Assembly (NCBI GenBank): GCA_900317065.1
Contig: ONFK01000111.1
Span: 1-5,901, forward strand
Reading direction: 5' to 3'
DNA length: 5,901 bases
DNA from: an uncultured Bacteroidales bacterium
GTDB taxonomy: Bacteria > Bacteroidota > Bacteroidia > Bacteroidales > UBA932
Shown: positions 1 to 5,019 of the stretch, piece after piece
How the letters are laid out: every line of letters starts with the position of its first letter
Numbering within the stretch: position 1 is the first letter of the stretch
Translations under genes and position numbers: made by a program
The notes under the pieces: model-generated
Databases searched by the model: none
What the model saw: the letters and a program-made list of their open reading frames with translations, nothing else
What the model was told of the DNA's origin: nothing

Positions 1-192
1 CAGAAGCTCCAGCGAATAGGTCCCGCTCAGATCAATGTTCGTCAGCGGGATCTTGCCATCGAGTTTCACCAGCTCATTCCTGTCTGTGCCGTCCGTCGCT
101 TCCACGCGAACAAGGCCAGCTTCAATCTGGCCGTCCACCTGCACGGTCACAAGGTTGGAAACTATGCCTGTAACCTTTCCAGTTGTTTTCAT
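1..192 (-). CDS. atpA: V-type ATP synthase subunit A, N-terminal fragment (runs off left edge)
   Basis: Catalytic, nucleotide-binding subunit of the V/A-type rotary ATPase head. Only the first 64 codons lie in the window, so the Walker motifs are not visible. The opening residues MKTTGKVTGIVSNLVTVQVD give the short N-terminal beta-barrel strand pattern (G-x-V-x-G-I-V-x-N-L-V-T-V) typical of this subunit. The ATG at 192-190 overlaps the TGA of the DUF2764 gene in an ATGA (4 bases), and the gene order E, DUF2764, A is the known Bacteroidota/spirochaete order. Oddity: the usual V-D-G-P-V-x-x-N-E stretch is not seen after the first strand; the sequence continues VDGQIEAGLVRVEATDGTD and on to about residue 64 unlike the common form, so this may be a lineage-specific insertion or divergent domain. 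The upstream region is A-rich with no Shine-Dalgarno. The family call rests on the N-terminus plus context. Confidence 0.85.
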   Translation of the reverse strand, partial: MKTTGKVTGIVSNLVTVQVDGQIEAGLVRVEATDGTDRNELVKLDGKIPLTNIDLSGTYSLELL

Positions 193-776
193 ATCTTGTA
201 GTTTTCTTTTATTTCTTTGACCAATTTACGGAAGAGTTCCCGGCCGGTGGCCTCGTCGAGGCGCAGCCAGCGCTCCACCAGCTTCAGTTTGACCACGAAG
301 GCAAGGATGACGTCGAGGTCGAACACGTCCATTACCGTGAGGGTGTCGACGGCCTTCCAGTAGAAGTCGTCCAGGCCGCGCTCGCGTGCGAGAATGTCGC
401 CGCCATCGAGAATCGCGTCCACTTCGGCTTTCTGCTCGAATTCCGTGGCTTCCTTTTCAGGATCGAGGATGAGGATATCCGTCCCCTCGGGCCTTCCGAG
501 GGTGCGGTTGAGGTATTCGACCTTGGCGTTCCGCACTCCGAGGTCCATCTCGAAGAAGTTCCGTATGAATCTGTTGCGGCTGGCAGCAGCTTTGCGATAG
601 AGATCGGCGTTCAGCTTCAGGGGATCGTACGAATCCAGCAGCAGGTCCAGAAGGAGGATGTCCTTGCTGCCCAGCTGCTCGCGGATCTCCGAAAGGATGG
701 CTTCCGTATCCGGATTCTCGCGCCCGTCCTGCTGCAGGAGGGGGAGTCCGGCGATTATGTATTCGTAATTATTCAC
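189..776 (-). CDS. DUF2764 family protein of the V-type ATPase operon
   Basis: A 195-residue soluble protein of the DUF2764 family, which recurs between subunits E and A in bacterial V-type ATPase operons; its biochemical role is not established to my knowledge. The family-like N-terminus reads NNYEYIIAGLPLL. The rest is rich in charged residues and looks mainly helical, with a basic amphipathic C-terminus (VKLKLVERWLRLDEATGREL, about residues 161-180). No signal peptide or membrane segment is seen, so it is cytoplasmic, consistent with a place in or near the V1 head. The start is a GTG at 776-774, inside the last codons of subunit E (8-base overlap). No in-frame ATG or other early start would keep the conserved N-terminus. 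The stop overlaps the subunit A start by 4 bases, so translation of all three is probably coupled. I infer a structural or assembly role, possibly replacing subunit C. Confidence 0.88.
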   Translation of the reverse strand: MNNYEYIIAGLPLLQQDGRENPDTEAILSEIREQLGSKDILLLDLLLDSYDPLKLNADLYRKAAASRNRFIRNFFEMDLGVRNAKVEYLNRTLGRPEGTDILILDPEKEATEFEQKAEVDAILDGGDILARERGLDDFYWKAVDTLTVMDVFDLDVILAFVVKLKLVERWLRLDEATGRELFRKLVKEIKENYKI

Positions 777-1377
777 CGAAGAGGAGTTTACGCGTTACGG
801 GACGCAGATACTCTGCGATGAGTTCGTTGAAGGTCTGTTCGGTGAGAGATACGAACCAGCTTCCGTCCCTGGGCCCTACGGTGAAACCGCCTGCAATCTT
901 CTTGGAGAAACTTGCCTCCACGCCGCCTTTGAGTGTCTTGGAGAGTTCATCGGCCACCCAGGGCTCGAGTTCCGCCTTCATGCCCTCGGGGAGCACAAGG
1001 GCGAGCCCGGTAGCTTCTTCGGCGTTGAATTTCCCGGCAACCGCCTTGATGATTTCTTTGACGAAAGCGCTGTCCTTGAGCGTCTCGGACACCTTTCCGG
1101 CTTCTATTTTGCCGACTAGAAGATTCTCTATATCTTTCTTCGTGGCTTGCAGGCATTGAGCGGAAGCCATCTTCAGGTCTGAATCGACCTTTGCCTTCAG
1201 GTCCGAGGCGTCTTTTTCCGCCTTCGCGATAATCGACGCCGCTTCGGCCTGGGCTTTCTCGATGATTGCGGCAGCTTCTTTCCTGGCTCCCGCGAGGATT
1301 TCTTCCCCTTCGGCCTTACCTTTCACGAGGCCCTCCTGATAGAGTTTCTCGGTAAGTTCTTGCAATTTGTTCTGCAT
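769..1377 (-). CDS. atpE: V-type ATP synthase subunit E (peripheral stalk)
   Basis: A 202-residue subunit E, part of the peripheral stalk that holds the catalytic head of the V/A-type ATPase against the membrane stator. Residues 1 to about 90 form a long Ala/Lys/Glu-rich helix of stalk type (ILAGARKEAAAIIEKAQAEA and the following AKAEKDASDLKAK). Residues from about 100 form the alpha/beta head, with VKEIIKAVAGKF, the segment GGFTVGPRDGSWFVSLTEQT and the C-terminal NELIAEYLRPVTRKLLF. I chose the ATG at 1377-1375 (MQNKLQELTEKLYQEG) rather than an upstream ATG at 1428. The family begins this way, the extra 17 residues are not family-like, and two promoter -7 boxes lie inside the extension. It is the first gene of the visible operon and overlaps the DUF2764 gene by 8 bases. 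Length is normal for the family. Confidence 0.93.
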   Translation of the reverse strand: MQNKLQELTEKLYQEGLVKGKAEGEEILAGARKEAAAIIEKAQAEAASIIAKAEKDASDLKAKVDSDLKMASAQCLQATKKDIENLLVGKIEAGKVSETLKDSAFVKEIIKAVAGKFNAEEATGLALVLPEGMKAELEPWVADELSKTLKGGVEASFSKKIAGGFTVGPRDGSWFVSLTEQTFNELIAEYLRPVTRKLLFGE

Positions 1378-1407
1378 ATTGTATTGGTTATGTGTAATTT
1401 GCGTTTT

Positions 1408-1423
1408 CAAACTTACAAAGATA
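1408..1423 (-). promoter_or_regulatory. Tandem Bacteroidota -7 boxes for the V-ATPase operon
   Basis: On the minus strand, TATCTTTG (1423-1416) is followed directly by TAAGTTTG (1415-1408). Both are exact matches to the Bacteroidota housekeeping -7 consensus TAnnTTTG. They would start transcripts roughly 23-31 bases before the subunit E ATG at 1377. No clear -33 TTTG is seen at the usual 19-21 base spacing; the T-rich TTTTCTG at about 1442-1436 is the nearest candidate for the downstream box. The match is by eye and the motif is short, but its place in an AT-rich divergent gap supports it. Confidence 0.5.
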
Positions 1424-1473
1424 ACCATTTTACGGCAGAAAACCTATGCCGCGGGTACATTAAAAACTATTAT

Positions 1474-1481
1474 TATATTTG
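1474..1481 (+). promoter_or_regulatory. Bacteroidota -7 box for the DUF4252/ECF sigma operon
   Basis: TATATTTG is an exact match to TAnnTTTG on the plus strand, 33 bases before the ATG at 1515. It would give a start near 1487-1489 and a leader of about 26 bases. No convincing -33 TTTG lies 19-21 bases upstream. It overlaps a possible ECF-type -35 element (TGTAAC at 1480-1485), so the two readings of this region may compete or be alternatives. Confidence 0.45.
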
Positions 1482-1507
1482 TAACAATCGGACGCCGTCT
1501 GCGTCTT
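1480..1507 (+). promoter_or_regulatory. Possible ECF-sigma promoter (TGTAAC, 16 bases, CGTCTT)
   Basis: TGTAAC at 1480-1485 is followed after 16 bases by CGTCTT at 1502-1507. This resembles the general ECF promoter pattern of an AAC-containing -35 and a CGTC-type -10, best described in other phyla, and it stands before an operon that encodes an ECF sigma factor. Against it, the predicted start (about 1512) would leave only a few bases before the ATG at 1515, an almost leaderless message. A chance match in a short region is possible. Confidence 0.25.
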
Positions 1508-1510
1508 GTT
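1483..1510 (+). repeat. Inverted repeat / potential leader hairpin before the DUF4252 operon
   Basis: AACAA (1483-1487) pairs with TTGTT (1506-1510), and GACGC (1491-1495) pairs with GCGTC (1501-1505) around the loop CGTCT. This makes two stacked 5-base-pair stems with a three-base bulge (TCG, 1488-1490). It ends four bases before the ATG at 1515. It could be a leader hairpin limiting ribosome access or a dyad operator. No T-run follows, so it is not a terminator. Confidence 0.4.
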
Positions 1511-1514
1511 GTCG

Positions 1515-2018
1515 ATGAAAAGATTATTGATCATATTGAGCATTGTGCTGATTCCGTTGAGCGGAACAGCGGGAAAGAGTGTCCCGAGGAACCGGCTGCT
1601 GACGGCGCTTTCCGAATTCAGAAGTACGGAAGGCGTTGAACTTGTGCAACTTGGCACTTTGGCGACATCTGCATTGAGAGCCGTGGCCAGTCTGTCTTCC
1701 GCAGGAGACGAGGACGCCCGGCAGGCACTGGCCCTGATGAAGGGCGTACGCAGGGTGACGGTTTTCGATTATGAAGACTGCGACGCTGCGGTCAAGGAAA
1801 AGATCGGCCGCAGGCTGAACCGCATCCTGGTCGATTCCGAACTCCTGTTCGAAGCAAAGGACGGCGAAGATGTGATGAAACTCTACGGAGTCACCGACAG
1901 CAAAGGTGAGAATGTAAGGGATTTCGTGCTTTACACGCCTGGGGACTGCGCCCTGATCTGCATTTTCGGAAAGATTTCGATGGCGGCCGTGGAGAAAATC
2001 ATCAGGGACAATGACTGA
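1515..2018 (+). CDS. Secreted DUF4252 protein, first copy
   Basis: A 167-residue exported protein. Residues 1 to about 20 are a signal peptide (MKRLLIILSIVLIPLSGTAG) with no lipobox cysteine, so it is probably periplasmic rather than a lipoprotein. The mature part fits DUF4252, a Bacteroidota family of unknown function. Its C-terminal half aligns with the second copy at 2888-3370: SELLFEAKDGEDVMKLYGV here against YELLMEAKEDGEKVTMYTC there, then FVLYTPGDCALICIFGKIS against FVLLADEGDELTFICLDGKL. Three cysteines sit in the mature chain. The ATG at 1515 is chosen over an upstream TTG at 1506 because it begins a clean signal peptide. The TGA overlaps the sigma gene start by 8 bases, tying the two together. 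I infer a role in envelope sensing or as a target of the sigma factor, but nothing in the sequence gives a reaction. Confidence 0.85.
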   Translation: MKRLLIILSIVLIPLSGTAGKSVPRNRLLTALSEFRSTEGVELVQLGTLATSALRAVASLSSAGDEDARQALALMKGVRRVTVFDYEDCDAAVKEKIGRRLNRILVDSELLFEAKDGEDVMKLYGVTDSKGENVRDFVLYTPGDCALICIFGKISMAAVEKIIRDND

Positions 2019-2490
2019 CAGGGAGTTCCATAGCAGGTATCTTTCCCTTGCCGAAGCTCTCTACGGCGTGGCCTTCTATATCCTTGAGAATGAAGCCGAT
2101 GCGGAGGATGCGGTTCAGGAATTGTATCTGAAACTCTGGAAGAACCGCGATGCTCTGGACGGCATACGGAGCCCGAAGGCCTACGCGATGACGCTGCTCC
2201 GCAACCTGTGTCTGGACAGGATACGTCAGGCCAGGAAGCTTTCCGTAACCGAGGTCCCAGAGAGCCTGGGCGGCAGTTTCGATCCGGAGGCGGCGATGGA
2301 CGACAGGGAGAGGCTGGAGAAGGTGCTTGCGGCGGTCAAGTCCCTGCCGGACAGGCAGAGGGAAATCCTCGTCATGCGTACCGTGGAAGGGCTGTCATAC
2401 GATGAAATCGCTCAACGGACGGGGATGAGTTACCTTTCGCTCCGCGTATTGCTTTCGCGCTCACGTCAAACATTGAGAAAACAATTATGA
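2011..2490 (+). CDS. ECF-type RNA polymerase sigma factor (sigma-70 family)
   Basis: A 159-residue extracytoplasmic-function sigma factor, normal in length. Region 2 spans about residues 8-75: the core-binding DAEDAVQELYLKLWKN (30-45) and the -10-recognising RSPKAYAMTLLRNLCLDRIR (53-72). A short linker follows, then region 4 at about 102-156, with LPDRQREILVMRTVEGLSYD (112-131) and a helix-turn-helix ending in SLRVLLSRSRQTLRKQL that reads the -35 element. Region 3 is absent, as expected for ECF factors. The ATG at 2011 lies in the tail of the first DUF4252 gene (8-base overlap), and the stop overlaps the next gene by 4 bases (ATGA), so all are probably co-translated. Control is likely through the downstream membrane protein, and autoregulation is possible. 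Its targets are unknown. Confidence 0.95.
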   Translation: MTDREFHSRYLSLAEALYGVAFYILENEADAEDAVQELYLKLWKNRDALDGIRSPKAYAMTLLRNLCLDRIRQARKLSVTEVPESLGGSFDPEAAMDDRERLEKVLAAVKSLPDRQREILVMRTVEGLSYDEIAQRTGMSYLSLRVLLSRSRQTLRKQL

Positions 2491-2891
2491 AAAGTATCGA
2501 AGAAGTAGAAAAACTCAGCATCGAAGAACTCGAAGCGGCTTCCTCCGGCTTCAAGGCGCCGGAAGGATTCAGGCGGCGCATCGGCGATGCGATTCTTTCG
2601 GAAGCGGCTCTCGCCACTGGAACATCCGGCGCCCGCAGGAACGGACCAGCCGCAGTGCGCGGCGTCGTGGCCGCATTGGCAGTCGCCGCAGCGGTGGCAG
2701 CCGTCCTGCTGATTCGCAGGCCCTCGGAGTTGAAAGACAGTTTCGACGATCCCATGCTTGCGTATGCGCAGGTGGAACAGACCTTCCAGTATATTTCCAG
2801 TAAAATGTCCGGCGGCCTCGAGGTAGTGCGTGAAGCTAAACCCATTGCCGGCAGGCCGGAAGAAATAATCAGAAAAATCAACACGAAATGA
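2487..2891 (+). CDS. Small single-pass membrane protein, candidate anti-sigma factor
   Basis: A 134-residue protein I do not recognise as a named family. Residues 1-54 are charged and probably cytoplasmic, opening MKSIEEVEKLSIEELEAASS and containing a basic stretch (GFRRRIGDAI, 27-36). One Ala/Val-rich membrane segment follows at about 55-76 (VRGVVAALAVAAAVAAVLLI at 57-76), then an outer domain of about 58 residues. There is no signal peptide and no HxxxCxxC zinc motif, so it is not a classical zinc-binding anti-sigma factor. It starts in an ATGA overlap with the sigma gene and ends in an ATGA overlap with the second DUF4252 gene. A small single-pass protein directly after an ECF gene suggests it binds and restrains that sigma factor. 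This rests on position and topology only. Confidence 0.8.
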   Translation: MKSIEEVEKLSIEELEAASSGFKAPEGFRRRIGDAILSEAALATGTSGARRNGPAAVRGVVAALAVAAAVAAVLLIRRPSELKDSFDDPMLAYAQVEQTFQYISSKMSGGLEVVREAKPIAGRPEEIIRKINTK

Positions 2892-3370
2892 AAAGAATAA
2901 TAGCTATCGCAGTTCTGCTGCTCGGCATTGTCAGCGCGTCCGCCCAGGACGGCAGAAGCATCTATCAGAAGTATTCGGACGCCGGGAATATCAGCGCCGT
3001 ATATGTATCACCTGCAATGTTCAGGCTGATCGGCCGCATTCCGGACATCCAGGCCGGGGAGGGGAATGTCAATCTTACTCCGGTCATCCAGGGGCTCAGC
3101 GGCCTTTACATCATAAGCAGCGAGAATCGGGACATCAACGCCAGACTTGCGAAGGATGTGCACAAATTCATCAATTCAGGTACCTACGAACTCCTGATGG
3201 AGGCGAAAGAAGACGGCGAGAAAGTGACCATGTACACCTGCGGCGATGAAAAGACCGTCACGAGTTTCGTACTGCTCGCCGACGAGGGGGACGAGCTTAC
3301 ATTCATCTGCCTTGACGGAAAGTTGGACCGCGGGCAATTGGAAGAACTGCTTGCAGAACAGATGAAATAA
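2888..3370 (+). CDS. Secreted DUF4252 protein, second copy
   Basis: A 160-residue exported DUF4252 protein. The signal peptide is MKRIIAIAVLLLGIVSASA, with likely cleavage before QDGRSIYQKY, and there is no lipobox. The mature region holds two recognisable blocks: SGLYIISSENRDINARLAKD (about 71-90), and a C-terminal half with YELLMEAKEDGEKVTMYTCG, then FVLLADEGDELTFICLDGKL. This half aligns with the copy at 1515-2018, so the two are paralogues that have diverged strongly. The start overlaps the membrane protein gene in an ATGA. It is the last gene of the sigma operon: 77 AT-rich bases and a new promoter-like site follow. Function is unknown; probably an exported partner, sensor or output of the sigma/anti-sigma pair. 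Confidence 0.87.
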   Translation: MKRIIAIAVLLLGIVSASAQDGRSIYQKYSDAGNISAVYVSPAMFRLIGRIPDIQAGEGNVNLTPVIQGLSGLYIISSENRDINARLAKDVHKFINSGTYELLMEAKEDGEKVTMYTCGDEKTVTSFVLLADEGDELTFICLDGKLDRGQLEELLAEQMK

Positions 3371-3405
3371 CTTGTTAGTTTTTTCATTATTTGCCAATTA
3401 ATTAC

Positions 3406-3413
3406 TATTTTTG
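3406..3413 (+). promoter_or_regulatory. Bacteroidota -7 box for the MORN/MG2 gene pair
   Basis: TATTTTTG matches TAnnTTTG exactly and lies 34 bases before the ATG at 3448, in the only AT-rich gap between the sigma operon and the MORN gene. It would give a leader of about 27 bases. A TTTG at 3390-3393 is too close (12 bases) to be a normal -33. The T-run at 3379-3384 is at about the right distance but matches poorly. It suggests the MORN gene begins its own transcription unit. Confidence 0.5.
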
Positions 3414-3447
3414 GGAATCATAGTCTGAAACGGTAATTGATCGGCAT

Positions 3448-5019
3448 ATGAAAAAAACTCTCTTTTTTGTCTTGGCTCTTGTGCTTGCATTCGCTCCTGC
3501 GAGTCTGGATGCGAGAAAGGTTAAATTCAAAAACGGCGACGTCTACGACGGGGAATGGAAGAACAAGGCTCCGAACGGGATAGGCCTGATGATGTACGCC
3601 AATGGAGAAATTTACTCCGGTGCCTGGGAAAACGGTATACGTACCGGCCTGGGCGCCATGTCTTTTGCTAACGGGGACGAGTACTCCGGCGAATGGAAGG
3701 ACGACCTTTTCAGCGGAGAAGGCAAGATGACGTATGCCAACAAGAACGTATACGAAGGCACCTGGGAAGCCGGCAAACAGTCCGGAAAGGGTGTAATGAG
3801 TTATGCCGACGGCTCCGTCTATGAAGGAGAGTGGAACGGCGGCCTGTTCAGCGGGCTCGGGAAAATGACCTATGCGAACAAGGACGTCTACGATGGCTCC
3901 TGGGAGTCCGGCAGGCAGTCCGGCCAGGGCACGATGATATATGCGAGCGGTTCCTCATACGAAGGCAACTGGGAGGCGGGGCTGCCTTCCGGGCAGGGCA
4001 AGATGTTCTATGTCAGCGGTGACGTCTATTCCGGCCTCTGGCAGAAGGGAGTCCGCACCGGCGCAGGCGAGTTCTACGACAAGGTGCTGGACCGCTATTT
4101 CCAGGGAATCTGGGACAATACGGCATTGTCCGGAGCCGGATCAGTCCGTTTCGGAGCCGCTTCCGACGCCCTTGCACTCCAGGGTGAGTGGGTGGACAAC
4201 AATGTATTCCGGACAAGCTACTCCCTTGCGGGCAAGACTTTTGCCGGGACGGTGCTCGCCCTTACCGGCGACGGCCTGAACGGGCCTTTCCTGAGTTCCG
4301 GGAAAGTGGTCTGGACCGAAGATGTCACGGCGGACGGCAGTTGGAAGCCGGAGGTGACTCTCGCAGGCTGCAAATACACCGACCTCGTAGCAGGAAAGGT
4401 CCACTACAATGTGGAAGGGCGCGTATTCGACGGTGATGTCAAGGATGGCAAGGAAAACAACGGAAATCTCACGGTGTCCATTCCCGGCCTGTTCAGTTTC
4501 TCCGGCGAAATGAAGGACGGCGAACCCTTCGGAATCTACGTCGGCGACATCAAGGCCGGCCCGTTCCAGAACTTCGACCTGAGCGCCTGGGACGAGGTTC
4601 AGGGGGCTGACATAGGACGCATCGAAGGCGCCGGGGCTCTCTGCGGAGTCTTCAGGAAGAGACTCAATCCCGAAGACGAGACGGCCGCGCCGCGTTTCTT
4701 CACTCTCCGCGGCCTTCTCAAGGAAGGAGTACCCGATGGGGAAGTGTACATGGAGTGCGCTTCAGCCGATTCCCTCGCCATGACTTCTTCGTGGAAGGAA
4801 GGTAAACTTATCGAAGGGAAAGGAATGCTTGACACTGTACCCTTCTCGGTCACCGGATCCGTTGAAAGCAACAGTATTTTGGTAGAGCTTGAGAACGGTG
4901 AGCGTTGCAATTTCATCTGGACAGAAGCTTTCGGAATCCTGGAGGAAATCCGCAACAAGGTTAACGAACAGCGCGCACTGCGCGAAAAATTGGCTGCCGA
5001 TATGCTTGGGAATGCATAG
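3448..5019 (+). CDS. Secreted MORN-repeat protein
   Basis: A 523-residue exported protein. The signal peptide is MKKTLFFVLALVLAFAPASL, with likely cleavage near residue 22. From Tyr33, eight consecutive 23-residue MORN units run in exact register (starting at 33, 56, 79, 102, 125, 148, 171 and 194), with pattern Y-x-G-x-W-x-x-G-x-x-x-G-x-G-x-M-x-Y-A-N/D-G. A ninth, degenerate unit starts at 217 (YFQGIWDNTALSGAG). Weaker MORN-like units reappear at about 327 (FDGDVKDG), 351 (FSGEMKDGEPFG), 420 (LRGLLKEGVPDG) and 449 (WKEGKLIEGKG). The chain ends in a charged helix (493-523). MORN units form beta-hairpin arrays that serve as scaffolds or bind partners or lipids. I infer an extracytoplasmic scaffold, not an enzyme. 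The ATG at 3448 gives a clean signal peptide. The TAG overlaps the next gene by 8 bases, so the MG2 protein is a likely partner. Confidence 0.93.
   Translation: MKKTLFFVLALVLAFAPASLDARKVKFKNGDVYDGEWKNKAPNGIGLMMYANGEIYSGAWENGIRTGLGAMSFANGDEYSGEWKDDLFSGEGKMTYANKNVYEGTWEAGKQSGKGVMSYADGSVYEGEWNGGLFSGLGKMTYANKDVYDGSWESGRQSGQGTMIYASGSSYEGNWEAGLPSGQGKMFYVSGDVYSGLWQKGVRTGAGEFYDKVLDRYFQGIWDNTALSGAGSVRFGAASDALALQGEWVDNNVFRTSYSLAGKTFAGTVLALTGDGLNGPFLSSGKVVWTEDVTADGSWKPEVTLAGCKYTDLVAGKVHYNVEGRVFDGDVKDGKENNGNLTVSIPGLFSFSGEMKDGEPFGIYVGDIKAGPFQNFDLSAWDEVQGADIGRIEGAGALCGVFRKRLNPEDETAAPRFFTLRGLLKEGVPDGEVYMECASADSLAMTSSWKEGKLIEGKGMLDTVPFSVTGSVESNSILVELENGERCNFIWTEAFGILEEIRNKVNEQRALREKLAADMLGNA
3544..4095 (+). 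repeat. Eight in-frame 69-base MORN repeats
   Basis: Eight tandem coding units of 69 bases encode the regular MORN array. Units 3 and 5 resemble each other (both LFSGxGKMTYANK), as do units 4 and 6 (GxQSGxG, then Y-A-x-G-S). This gives a 138-base higher-order period and suggests an old two-unit duplication. Synonymous differences are many, so this is not a recent or slippage-prone repeat. Confidence 0.85.

Noticed and set aside
183..821. 212-codon open frame on the plus strand, antisense to the V-ATPase genes
   Set aside because: It lies opposite DUF2764 and the end of subunit E, both recognisable families in order. Its product resembles no family and it has no promoter.
1378..1428. Upstream ATG at 1428 extending subunit E by 17 residues
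   Set aside because: The extension is not family-like and contains both -7 boxes. The ATG at 1377 matches the usual family start.
1506..1514. TTG start adding three residues to the first DUF4252 protein
   Set aside because: The ATG at 1515 begins a normal signal peptide, and the TTG lies inside the inverted repeat.
2372..2884. 170-codon open frame on the minus strand
   Set aside because: It is antisense to the membrane protein gene and the sigma factor end, with low-complexity Ala/Ser/Arg composition typical of a shadow of a GC-rich gene.
3368..3384. TAAC-TT-GTTA followed by a T-run after the second DUF4252 gene, considered as a terminator
   Set aside because: The stem is only 3-4 base pairs with an impossible two-base loop and no GC pairs beyond one. 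It is too weak to call a terminator.
3426..3431. TGAAAC before the MORN gene, considered as an ECF -35 that would tie it to the sigma factor
   Set aside because: A -10 at normal spacing would fall on the start codon, and no CGTC-like box is present there.
4141..4404. 87-codon minus-strand frame, and plus-strand frames of 63-112 codons within the MORN gene
   Set aside because: They are shadows of the MORN reading frame. They have no family resemblance and are Arg/Pro-rich in the way expected of out-of-frame translation.
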